Assembly (NCBI GenBank): GCA_036652035.1
Contig: JAVVWR010000037.1
Coordinates: 1-31,202 of the forward strand
Direction: 5' to 3'
DNA: 31,202 bases
Origin: JAEZVV01 sp036652035
GTDB lineage: Bacteria; Pseudomonadota; Gammaproteobacteria; Burkholderiales; Burkholderiaceae_F
In this document: in pieces, positions 1-6,453 of the stretch
Numbering within the stretch: position 1 is the first letter of the stretch
Layout of the letters: the number at the start of each line of letters is the position of its first letter
Notes under the pieces: generated by a model
The model's input: the letters and a program-made list of their open reading frames with translations, nothing else
Database searches by the model: none
Told to the model about the DNA's origin: nothing
Translations under genes and position numbers: made by a program

Positions 1-529
1 ACAGCAGCACCAGGTACAGCGGCCACCAGCCCGACCAGAACCGCGTGCCCGACTGATAGGGATCGATGTCCGACGGGAACATCATCATCTGGAACAGGTG
101 GGGGAAGGCCAGGAAAAACAGCATGAAGCCGGTGACGGCCTGGATCCACCACAGGGTGGTGTCGCTGTGTTTGATCAGCTTGTACTGGCCGATGAAATTG
201 CGGTACTGGATGTAGTTGGCGGGGAACTTGCGCATCGCCAGGAATCCGTGCACCACGAAAACCAGGGCAATGAAGCCAACGATGATCGAATCGATGATCG
301 GGTAGGTGTCGCCGGCGATGAAATAGCCCTTGAAGGCCTTGGTCACGGCCCAAAAGATATCCGGGCTGATCAGGATGCTTGAGACCAGGAACATATGGCC
401 CCACATGAACAGACCCAGCACGAGACCCGAGGCGCTTTGGGTCACATCCATGACGGCCGGCCAGCGGCTTTTTCGAGGTTGGTCTGCCAGGCCGACGCCG
501 GCAATGACGACTTCACTTGCTTGATTCAA
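1..529 (-). CDS. frdC: Fumarate reductase/succinate dehydrogenase cytochrome b subunit, Wolinella type (partial)
   Basis: This is the membrane anchor that carries electrons between quinone and the flavoprotein/iron-sulfur subunits. It is cut by the left edge after about 176 codons of an expected 220-260. The visible part matches Wolinella FrdC closely: an SRWPA stretch near residue 21, QSASGLVLGLFMWGHM, HGFLAMRKFP and DTTLWWIQAVTGF. Three of the four haem-ligand histidines are visible at 45, 94 and 144, each one residue after Wolinella H44, H93 and H143; the fourth would lie outside. The start is read as TTG at 529-527 because GGAG sits 9 bases before it and a stop lies upstream in frame; an ATG at 451-449 would remove the N-terminal segment seen in Wolinella. 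The position of Wolinella Glu66 is Lys67 here. Wolinella has frdCAB, so A and B probably lie to the left. Confidence 0.9.
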   Translation of the reverse strand, partial: MNQASEVVIAGVGLADQPRKSRWPAVMDVTQSASGLVLGLFMWGHMFLVSSILISPDIFWAVTKAFKGYFIAGDTYPIIDSIIVGFIALVFVVHGFLAMRKFPANYIQYRNFIGQYKLIKHSDTTLWWIQAVTGFMLFFLAFPHLFQMMMFPSDIDPYQSGTRFWSGWWPLYLVLL

Positions 530-560
530 TTTAAGAATCTCCAGGGCTTAAGAAAAAATG

Positions 561-610
561 AGGCGCTCGCGAGGAAAGCGACGCCTAGCGCCGACGAAAA
601 TCTTCGTCGG
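561..610 (-). promoter_or_regulatory. Two hairpins in the frdC leader
   Basis: A perfect 8-bp inverted repeat, CCGACGAA (591-598) and TTCGTCGG (603-610), encloses a 4-base loop. Next to it AGGCG (561-565) pairs with CGCCT (582-586). Both lie 30-80 bases upstream of the TTG start and would be in the frdC leader RNA if transcription starts further up. Neither is followed by a T run, so they are not typical terminators; a role in message stability or protein binding is possible. Confidence 0.45.
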
Positions 611-760
611 ACGATGTCATGGAATTCGCGAGGGAATGGATGCTATCTGGACGTTTCCCAACGATGCATATTTTGATCCAAGCCAGGGGTGACTTAAATC
701 GCGGGAAAATACCTGTTAGCGGGGTTTCTTCTAATTTTTATCAGGGTTTGTTCGTGGTGG

Positions 761-773
761 CATGCAATGCATG
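761..773. promoter_or_regulatory. Short palindrome CATGCA-A-TGCATG
   Basis: Two perfect 6-base arms flank a single A, in the AT-richer part of the frdC upstream region. The size and symmetry would suit a dimeric regulator, but no known operator is recognised and chance is possible. Confidence 0.25.
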
Positions 774-885
774 ATCGGGCATTTAACCCGCGTTTGTGCG
801 TGGCTTATGCGCTGCGCGGCGATTCCAGCTGTATTCTGAATTGGGTCATGTGGATTTCCCCAATCAAAACTCGTGCGTTCGAAGT

Positions 886-899
886 TTGATCTTGATCAG
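886..899. promoter_or_regulatory. FNR-like site upstream of frdC
   Basis: TTGAT-CTTG-ATCAG matches the FNR/ANR consensus TTGAT-N4-ATCAA at 9 of 10 defined bases with correct spacing. It lies about 357 bases before the frdC start, far for a direct -41.5 site unless the leader is long. Oxygen-responsive control would suit a fumarate reductase operon. The assignment to frdC is inference, since no gene starts rightward from here. Confidence 0.4.
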
Positions 900-1147
900 G
901 CTGACTTTCCGCTGACACGCTGAATAGGCTTGTGTCGTGGGTTTGATTGGTCGCAAAGAAAATGGATGCGGGTGCTGTGGCTTGCAGAGCAGCAATGCAC
1001 CATGAAAGGGTCGGCTGGATTGGGTGGCGTCTACTCGCTGCTCAAAGGGCGGGCGAGTGTGAGCGGTGGCGGGCGGAGCCGCCCGCGCTGAATGAAACTG
1101 CCGCGGCCGCGATTCAACGCGATCGGCATGTCTTGGCTGTGGCCAAG

Positions 1148-1178
1148 AAAAAACAAGGGCGCGGGCTGGCCGCGCCCC
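1148..1178 (-). terminator. Rho-independent terminator of upp
   Basis: Read on the minus strand, just after the upp stop, an 8-bp perfect G/C stem (1157-1164 with 1170-1177, 5-base loop) is followed by a T-rich tract ending in six Ts (1148-1153). Confidence 0.85.
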
Positions 1179-1190
1179 GAGTCGTGACGC

Positions 1191-1838
1191 TTACTTGGTA
1201 CCGAACAAGCGGTCGCCCGCATCGCCCAGGCCGGGAACGATGTAGGCGTGATCGTCGAGGTGGTCGTCGAGCGAGGCGACATACATCTTGACCGCCGGAT
1301 GCTGCTCCTGGAACACCGCAACGCCTTCGGGGGCGGCGACCAGCGCCAGGAACATGATTTCACTGTCGGGCACGCCGCGCTTCTTGAGCACGTCAACCGC
1401 GTGCGCCGCGGAATAGCCGGTGGCGACCATCGGGTCGACCAGGATGAAGGTTCGGCCCTCGACCTCGGGCAGGCGGACCAGGTATTCAACCGGGCGCTTG
1501 TTTTCGTCGCGGTACATGCCGATGTGGCCTTCGCGTGCCGAGGGGATCAGCTCGAGCAGGCCGTCGGCCATGCCGGTTCCCGCGCGCAGCACCGGCACCA
1601 CCGCCAGCTTCTTGCCGGCGATCACGGGCGCGTCCATCGGGGTGAGGGGGGTTTCGATCTTCTTGGTCGAGAGCGGCAGATGACGCGTCAGCTCGTAGCC
1701 CATCAACAGGGTGATCTCGCGCAGCAGCTCGCGGAAGGTGCGCGTGGACGTGTCCTTGTCGCGCATGTGGGTGAGTTTGTGCTGGATCAGCGGGTGATCG
1801 ACGATGAACAGGTTTGGAAATCGGGGGTCTTTGCGCAT
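1191..1838 (-). CDS. upp: Uracil phosphoribosyltransferase
   Basis: The enzyme joins uracil to PRPP to make UMP in pyrimidine salvage in the cytoplasm. The 215-residue protein follows the family from end to end: PVLRAGTGMADGLLE (about 82-96), the PRPP-binding stretch ILVDPMVATGYSA (132-144), LVAAPEGVAVF, and the C-terminal uracil-binding segment YIVPGLGDAGDRLFGTK. E. coli Upp has 208 residues. The PRPP loop reads ATGYS where E. coli has ATGGS, a variation of unknown effect. The frame runs further upstream, but the start at 1838 is preferred because GGAAG lies 7 bases before it and the homology begins there. It is a single gene with its own terminator, divergent from the exported protein at 2018. 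CodA at 2846-4144 could supply its uracil. Confidence 0.96.
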   Translation of the reverse strand: MRKDPRFPNLFIVDHPLIQHKLTHMRDKDTSTRTFRELLREITLLMGYELTRHLPLSTKKIETPLTPMDAPVIAGKKLAVVPVLRAGTGMADGLLELIPSAREGHIGMYRDENKRPVEYLVRLPEVEGRTFILVDPMVATGYSAAHAVDVLKKRGVPDSEIMFLALVAAPEGVAVFQEQHPAVKMYVASLDDHLDDHAYIVPGLGDAGDRLFGTK

Positions 1839-2017
1839 GGGGATCTTCCAGGGGGAGGGCCAGCGTGGGCGGCAGGTCTCGGCCGACCAAGCATCGGCCG
1901 CAATGATGGCAAGCATAAGCGACCGGGATATTGCCCAGATCGCATTCAAGTGTTGATCCGTAGGATGCGCGACTCAATCCTTACGTGTCGGCCCGTTAGT
2001 CTGGGCGCGAAATTTCC

Positions 2018-2425
2018 ATGATTCGAAATCTTCTGGCCGCGTTTGTCGCGGCTCTGGTTCTTCTGACCGGTTCTCTGGCCCATGCCCGCTACAACGATCA
2101 CTCGATCGGTCGGTGGGAAAAACTCGGCGAGAAAAGCGTTCGCCTGATGGGCGAGCGTGACAGCCTGCATGTCAACAAAGGCCCTTACACCAAGCTGCGC
2201 TTCAGCGTGCACGACCGGGCTGTCAACTTTCAGCGCGTGTTTGTCGAGTTCGGCAACGGCGAGCGGGTCGAGATCGAAGTGCGCGATCGCATTCACGCCG
2301 GCGGACAGTCGCGCGTGATCGATCTGCCGGGGCGTGCTCGCAACATCAAGAAGATCATCTTCTGGTACAAGACCGCGCCGGGCAATCTGGAACGTGCCAA
2401 GGTCACGGTCTGGGCGCGTCGTTAA
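2018..2425 (+). CDS. Small exported protein, DUF2541-like
   Basis: The 135-residue product has a clear Sec signal peptide (residues 1-23, cleavage after AHA). The mature part is about 112 residues, strongly basic and apparently beta-rich: it opens with a GRWEKLGEKSVRLMGERD stretch and ends with IIFWYKTAPG and alternating hydrophobic residues. Its layout recalls small periplasmic proteins of the DUF2541/YaaI kind, but I recognise this only by general pattern, so the family is tentative and no function is known. There is no cysteine, membrane segment beyond the signal, or lipobox. It stands alone, divergent from upp and convergent with gdx, with which it shares a two-way terminator. Confidence 0.75.
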   Translation: MIRNLLAAFVAALVLLTGSLAHARYNDHSIGRWEKLGEKSVRLMGERDSLHVNKGPYTKLRFSVHDRAVNFQRVFVEFGNGERVEIEVRDRIHAGGQSRVIDLPGRARNIKKIIFWYKTAPGNLERAKVTVWARR

Positions 2426-2443
2426 GCGGCTTGCGCAGACAGG

Positions 2444-2475
2444 AAAAAAAACGGCGGGGATCCCGCCGTTTTTTT
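2444..2475. terminator. Bidirectional rho-independent terminator
   Basis: A perfect GC-rich palindrome (2451-2458 with 2462-2469, centred on GATC) is flanked by eight As on the left and seven Ts on the right. It can end transcription from the exported-protein gene on the plus strand and from gdx on the minus strand. Confidence 0.9.
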
Positions 2476-2504
2476 ATGCGCCGCGTGCGGGTGCCGTGCT
2501 CGGC

Positions 2505-2849
2505 TCAGTGCTCTGATACGAGCTTGAGCCCCACGACTCCGGCGACGATCAGGGCAATGCAGCCGATGCGCGCCGCGGTGGCGGGCTCCTTGAAGAGCCA
2601 CATTCCCAGGATGGCGGCACCGACGGCGCCGATGCCAACCCACACCGCATACGCGGTTCCCACCGGCAAGACCCGCATCGCCAGGCCCAGCAGCCAGAAC
2701 GAGGCCCAGGCTATGACGATCACCACCACGCTGGGCCACAGGCGGGTGAAGCCTTCGGTGTACTTCATTCCCACCGCCCACAGGATCTCGAGCGCGCCGG
2801 CGGCGGCGAGCAGCCACCAGGCGGTGGTCGTCGTCAGCGCCTGGCTCAT
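2505..2849 (-). CDS. gdx: Guanidinium exporter, SMR family
   Basis: This is a 114-residue, four-helix inner-membrane proton antiporter of the small multidrug resistance family, formerly called SugE. It belongs to the guanidinium-export subtype: compared with Gdx-Clo, the residues E13, W16, S42, Y59 and W62 are found here as E21, W24, S50, Y67 and W70, all shifted by exactly eight. The stretches KYTEGFTRL and GTAYAVWVGIGAVGAA are family hallmarks. The ATG overlaps the stop of the upstream amidohydrolase gene (ATGA), with GGAGG 4 bases before it, so the two are translationally coupled. The 110-bp gap upstream of the operon is too short and shows no recognisable guanidine riboswitch. The gene ends at the shared terminator. 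Confidence 0.92.
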   Translation of the reverse strand: MSQALTTTTAWWLLAAAGALEILWAVGMKYTEGFTRLWPSVVVIVIAWASFWLLGLAMRVLPVGTAYAVWVGIGAVGAAILGMWLFKEPATAARIGCIALIVAGVVGLKLVSEH

Positions 2850-4144
2850 GCGGCCTCCAGCTTGAAGTCAACGCTGGCCGGTCGGCCTGCGAGCGACAAC
2901 TGCGCCGCCTGCGGCGCGGATTGCGCGATCACCTGGCCACGGCGCACCACCGCCAGGCGCGCCGCGCGCAGGCGAATCGCTTCGGCCGGCGAGCGCGCAT
3001 CGAGCAAAACGAAGTCGGCGTGGCAGCCCACGTCAAGACCGTAGCCCTCAAGGCCGAGGATCTTGGCCGGTGTGCGTGTGACGGCGTCGAAACACTGTTC
3101 GATCCCGGTCACGCTCGTCATCTGCGCCACGTGCAAGGCCATGGCGGCAACTTCGAGTGCATCGCCCGAACCCAGCGGATACCACGGGTCCATCACGCAG
3201 TCGTGGCCGAAAGCCACCGGCACGCCGGCGGCGAGCAACTCCGGCACGCGGGTCATGCCGCGGCGCTTGGGGTAGGTGTCATGGCGGCCCTGGATCGTGA
3301 TGTTGATGAGCGGGTTGGCAATCGCCGCCACCCCGGCCTCCTTCATCAGCGGGATCAGCTTGGAGACGTAGTAGTTGTCCATCGAATGCATCGAGGTCAG
3401 GTGCGAACCCGCCACCCGACCCTGCAGCCCGAGGCGGATCGCTTCGGCCGCCAGGGTTTCGACATGGCGCGACATCGGGTCGTCGGTCTCGTCGCAGTGC
3501 ATATCGACCCGCAAGCCGCGGCGGGCGGCTTCTTCGCACAGAAGGGTGACGCTGGCTGCGCCGTCGGCCATGGTGCGCTCGAAGTGCGGAATGCCGCCGA
3601 CCACATCGACCCCCTTGTCCAGCGCGCGGCGCAGCAGTTCGATCGCCGTGGTCTTGCCGGCCGGATCGCGCCAGCGCAGCACGCCGTCCTGCGGAAAGGC
3701 GACCAGTTGCAGGTCGAGGTAGGGCTTGACCTTCTCTTTCACGTGCAGCAGCGCATCGACCGCGAGCAGGCGCGGGTCGCAGATGTCAACGTGCGAGCGC
3801 ACTGCCAGCATGCCGCGGGCCACCGCCCAGTCGCAGTAGGCGAGTGCGCGCTCGACCAGGGCTTCCTGCGTGAGATGCGGCTTTAACTCGCCCCACAGCG
3901 CGATGCCCTCGAGCAGGGTGCCGCTCTGGTTGACGCGCGGCAGCCCGTACGAGAGGGTCGAGTCCATGTGAAAGTGCGGGTCCACGAAAGGCGCTGTGAT
4001 CAGGCGCCCCGCAGCGTCGATCTCCTGGCCGGCAGCCGCGGCAATGGCGGGCGCCACGTCGACGATGCGGCCATCGCGCACGGCGATGTCCTGGTTACGC
4101 TGGCCGTCGGGCAGGCTGGCGTGGCGGACGATGAGATCGAGCAT
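2846..4144 (-). CDS. codA: Cytosine deaminase-like metal-dependent amidohydrolase
   Basis: The 432-residue protein follows E. coli CodA (427) throughout and should deaminate cytosine or a related heterocycle in the cytoplasm. Visible metal and active-site elements are DPHFHMD (H57, H59), LVAFPQDG (Q152), MHCDETDD (H216, E219), GSHLTSMHS (H248), YPKRRGMTRV and FGHDCVMDPWYPLG (D315, W321). E. coli has two adjacent aspartates, D313 and D314; the catalytic one is kept as D315 but the second is Cys316. The frame extends upstream to an ATG at 4198, but the start at 4144 fits the family length. Gdx overlaps its end by 4 bases, and upp lies nearby. Substrates other than cytosine, such as creatinine, isoguanine or another cyclic amidine, are possible. 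Confidence 0.85.
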   Translation of the reverse strand: MLDLIVRHASLPDGQRNQDIAVRDGRIVDVAPAIAAAAGQEIDAAGRLITAPFVDPHFHMDSTLSYGLPRVNQSGTLLEGIALWGELKPHLTQEALVERALAYCDWAVARGMLAVRSHVDICDPRLLAVDALLHVKEKVKPYLDLQLVAFPQDGVLRWRDPAGKTTAIELLRRALDKGVDVVGGIPHFERTMADGAASVTLLCEEAARRGLRVDMHCDETDDPMSRHVETLAAEAIRLGLQGRVAGSHLTSMHSMDNYYVSKLIPLMKEAGVAAIANPLINITIQGRHDTYPKRRGMTRVPELLAAGVPVAFGHDCVMDPWYPLGSGDALEVAAMALHVAQMTSVTGIEQCFDAVTRTPAKILGLEGYGLDVGCHADFVLLDARSPAEAIRLRAARLAVVRRGQVIAQSAPQAAQLSLAGRPASVDFKLEAA

Positions 4145-4254
4145 GGTTTTCTCGCAAGGAACGGATGGCGGGTATCTTACGGAGAGCTGACGCGCCATAC
4201 CGCGGCCAGCGGTCTAGGCCATGACCCGCAATTACCCGGCCCCAAGGAGAAGCC
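4145..4254. promoter_or_regulatory. Divergent promoter region codA / LapA-domain gene
   Basis: This 110-base gap separates two divergent genes and must carry both start signals. A strong AAGGAG ribosome site lies just before the plus-strand gene at 4255. No operator, riboswitch fold or clear promoter boxes were recognised. Confidence 0.4.
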
Positions 4255-4734
4255 ATGCCGCTGCGAACCCTGCTTTTGATCCTCGCCTTTGTCGCCACCG
4301 CGATCTTTCTGATCGCCAACTGGGCGGCCATCGTGGCGCCGGGGCCGGTGTCGCTGGTGTTCTCCGATATTCAGGCACCGCTCGGGTTGATTCTGGTGGC
4401 CATCGCCGTGGTCCTGGTCGGGCTGCTGGTGCTGGTGATCGTCTACCAGCAGGCCGGCGTGATCCTTGAGGCGCGCCGCTGGCACAAAGAGATCGACGCC
4501 CAGCGCGCTCTGGCTGACAAGGCCGAGGCCTCGCGCTTTACCGAGCTGCAGACCTTTCTCGCCACTGAACTGGCCAAGATCGACGGCCGCGACGCCCAGC
4601 AGCACCAGGCGCTGCTGACGCGTCTGGCCGCGCTCGAAGACGCGCAGCGCGGGCGTCAGGACGAGGCAACCAACTCGATCGCCGCCCATGTGGGCGAAGT
4701 CGACGAGAAGCTCGACCGCCTGCTCAAGCGTTGA
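4255..4734 (+). CDS. LapA-domain (DUF1049-like) inner-membrane protein
   Basis: The 159-residue protein has two hydrophobic helices (about 4-24 and 43-66) joined by a short VAPGPVSLVF loop, the layout of LapA/YciS-type proteins that help in lipopolysaccharide assembly. After the second helix comes a cytoplasmic region (about 75-157) rich in Ala, Glu, Gln and Leu, likely a long coiled coil, ending in EKLDRLLKR. The hydrophobic half plus a longer coil tail is typical of several proteobacterial LapA-domain proteins. AAGGAG sits 6 bases before the ATG. It is divergent from codA and 209 bases before the PEBP gene, so probably its own unit. The family call rests on topology, not on a diagnostic motif. 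Confidence 0.7.
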   Translation: MPLRTLLLILAFVATAIFLIANWAAIVAPGPVSLVFSDIQAPLGLILVAIAVVLVGLLVLVIVYQQAGVILEARRWHKEIDAQRALADKAEASRFTELQTFLATELAKIDGRDAQQHQALLTRLAALEDAQRGRQDEATNSIAAHVGEVDEKLDRLLKR

Positions 4735-4854
4735 AGGAGCGCCCCGGAGATGGCCGTTGGGATCCGGGCACGGCCGGGTGGGATTGAGCGTTTCAGGCGA
4801 GACAAAGACCGATAAAGGCGAGCGTTGACGGCAAGCTCTGGCGACACTGTCACT

Positions 4855-4887
4855 CACCGCCCTGGCTTTGGCCGATACGGTGTTTTT
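4855..4887 (+). terminator. Possible terminator after the LapA-domain gene
   Basis: CACCG (4855-4859) and CGGTG (4878-4882) can pair, with a further short GGC/GCC pairing inside, and are followed by five Ts. The stem is weak and lies 120 bases past the stop codon. Confidence 0.35.
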
Positions 4888-4943
4888 CCTGGCCCTGGCG
4901 ATCGGTTCTATCCGGGCCGCTGCCACCCGCAAGAGGAGTTCCC

Positions 4944-5504
4944 ATGTCACGTTCTTCGTCGCGCGCTTTGCTGAGTGCCGCTCTGTTGGCTTGCCCGCTG
5001 TTGGCGGGCGCTGCCGATTTCACGCTGAGCAGCCCGGACATCCGGGCCGGTCAGCCCATGTCCCAACAACACGAATTCAATGGCTTTGGTTGCCAGGGCG
5101 CGAATCTCTCGCCCGCGCTCGAGTGGCGGGGCGCTCCCGCCGGCACCAAGAGCTTCGCAGTCACCGTTTTCGATCCGGATGCGCCCACCGGTTCCGGCTG
5201 GTGGCATTGGGTCGTGGTCAATTTGCCGGCGACGACCACCGCGCTGCCGCAGGGGGCGGGGAGCGCGGGCTCGGGGGCGTTGCCGGCCGGAGCGCTGCAG
5301 ACCCGCACCGACTTTGGCGCGCCGGGTTTTGGTGGCGCCTGCCCGCCGGTGGGGGACAAGGCTCATCGCTATGTGTTCACGGTGCACGCGCTCAAGGTCG
5401 ATCGGCTCGATCTGCCGGCCGACGCTTCGGGGGCGCTGGTGGGCTTCAATCTCCACGCCAACAGCCTGGGACGCGCCAGCCTGACGGCGAGCTATCGGCG
5501 CTGA
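4944..5504 (+). CDS. Secreted PEBP-fold protein, YbhB/YbcL family
   Basis: This is a phosphatidylethanolamine-binding-protein-fold protein of the bacterial Raf-kinase-inhibitor-like family. The 186-residue product has a Sec signal peptide (about 1-23, cleavage near AGA), so it acts in the periplasm. Family motifs in order are NLSPALEW (about 54-61), the ligand-pocket stretch DPDAPTGSGWWHW (77-89), VVVNLPA and the GACPP...HRYVFTVHAL segment, which matches the GPCPP...HRY motif of the family. The biochemical role of these bacterial proteins is poorly known; ligand binding is usually assumed. AGGAG lies 5 bases before the ATG. Its stop overlaps the start of the AraC regulator gene, so the two are coupled. 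Confidence 0.9.
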   Translation: MSRSSSRALLSAALLACPLLAGAADFTLSSPDIRAGQPMSQQHEFNGFGCQGANLSPALEWRGAPAGTKSFAVTVFDPDAPTGSGWWHWVVVNLPATTTALPQGAGSAGSGALPAGALQTRTDFGAPGFGGACPPVGDKAHRYVFTVHALKVDRLDLPADASGALVGFNLHANSLGRASLTASYRR

Positions 5505-6418
5505 TGATGGACGGAGCCATGCGCGCGGCTTCCGGCCACCTCGGCGGGATGCCTGTGGCCGGGATCGAGCGCAGCGGGCCGCGTCCCCTGCGCTCGATCC
5601 AGCTGCCGGGCGTGGCGTCGCTGACCTGGTTTCACTCGAGCCGGCGCCACTGGTTGCGGCGGGTTCCGTTTGTCTTGCCAACGCTGATGCGGGTGGCCGA
5701 AGGCGATAAGCGCATTGTCCTTGGCCAGCGTGACGAGGCCTTGGGAGGCGACCGTTTGATGGCGGTTTCGGCGGGGACTGAATTGGATCTGGAGAACCGG
5801 CCAGACCCACGCAGCGGTTGCTATGCCGGCGTGGTGCTGGCTTTCGATCGGGCGTATCTGCGTCGGCACGAGGCGCCCGCACCCGCAAGCCGTGCCGATC
5901 CGTGGATCCGCCCCGGTCGCTGGCTCGACCAGGCCTGGTGTCATCTGATCGAGGCCTGGGACGGCGGCGCGCCCGAAAGCCTGCTGGTGCACCGCGTGGG
6001 TGAGGTGGTGATCGCCTTGCGCGAGCAAGCGGTGGGTCTGCCTTTGTGGCTCGACAGCCCCGGCCAGGCCTGGGCCGAACGGGTGCGCGCCCTGATCCTG
6101 CCCGATCCCGGCCGGCCGTGGGCGGCACCGGCCGTGGCGCAGCGCCTGAACGTGAGCGAATCAACCCTGCGCCGGCATTTGACGCGGGAAGCCACGTCCT
6201 TCCGGGCCTTGCTGGAAGAAGCCCGTTTGCTCCAGGGGCTCTGCCTGTTGCAGGACCGGCCACAAAAAATTGGCGTGATCGCGGCGCGCTGCGGCTATGA
6301 ATCCGCGTCCCGATTCAGCGAGCGATTCCAGCGGCGCTTCGGCCTCAAGCCCAGCGAGTTGCGCGCTGGCGACTCGCGTCCGATGGGCCCGGTCACGGTC
6401 GGGTCGCTTGCCGCCTGA
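5504..6418 (+). CDS. AraC-family transcriptional regulator
   Basis: The 304-residue protein has a C-terminal AraC DNA-binding domain (about 195-292) with two helix-turn-helix units: AAPAVAQRLNVSESTLRRHL (207-226) and IGVIAARCGYESASRFSERF (256-275), followed by the family ending FQRRFGLKPSELR. The N-terminal 190 residues resemble the cupin-like half of AraC regulators with a TWFHSSRRHW stretch but are not assigned to a subfamily, and the ligand is unknown. The start at 5504 is chosen because its A is the last base of the PEBP stop (TGATG), indicating coupling; the open frame upstream runs through the PEBP gene in another frame and is not real. It may control its own operon or the neighbouring ABC exporter; this is not shown by the sequence. 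Confidence 0.9.
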   Translation: MMDGAMRAASGHLGGMPVAGIERSGPRPLRSIQLPGVASLTWFHSSRRHWLRRVPFVLPTLMRVAEGDKRIVLGQRDEALGGDRLMAVSAGTELDLENRPDPRSGCYAGVVLAFDRAYLRRHEAPAPASRADPWIRPGRWLDQAWCHLIEAWDGGAPESLLVHRVGEVVIALREQAVGLPLWLDSPGQAWAERVRALILPDPGRPWAAPAVAQRLNVSESTLRRHLTREATSFRALLEEARLLQGLCLLQDRPQKIGVIAARCGYESASRFSERFQRRFGLKPSELRAGDSRPMGPVTVGSLAA

Positions 6419-6420
6419 TG

Positions 6421-6453
6421 CCGCTGCGGTACCGGCTCACGGTGCCGCAGCGG
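6421..6453. terminator. Strong hairpin between convergent genes
   Basis: Arms 6421-6434 and 6440-6453 form a 14-bp stem with one G-T wobble and a 5-base loop. It lies between the AraC gene and the convergent ABC exporter gene, and the exporter stop codon is in the loop. No T run follows on either strand, so it may be a weak two-way terminator or an RNA 3'-end protector. Confidence 0.55.

Larger units (their letters stand above)
530..1147. promoter_or_regulatory. Gene-free upstream region of frdC
   Basis: No convincing coding sequence lies between frdC and the upp terminator. The stretch at about 660-960 is visibly richer in A and T than the neighbours, as expected for a promoter region. It holds hairpins near the frdC start, a short palindrome at 761-773 and an FNR-like site at 886-899. 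I could not place -35 and -10 boxes with confidence. A small RNA cannot be excluded. Confidence 0.5.

Noticed and set aside
947..1291. Small gene on the plus strand left of upp
   Set aside because: The frame crosses the upp terminator and the end of upp, has no ribosome site and no recognisable motif.
4145..4254. Guanidine riboswitch upstream of codA-gdx
   Set aside because: The leader is at most about 110 bases and shows none of the recognisable riboswitch stems; no T-run terminator is present.
4868..5503. Upstream extension of the AraC frame
   Set aside because: It reads through the PEBP gene in another frame and has no AraC-family features before 5504.
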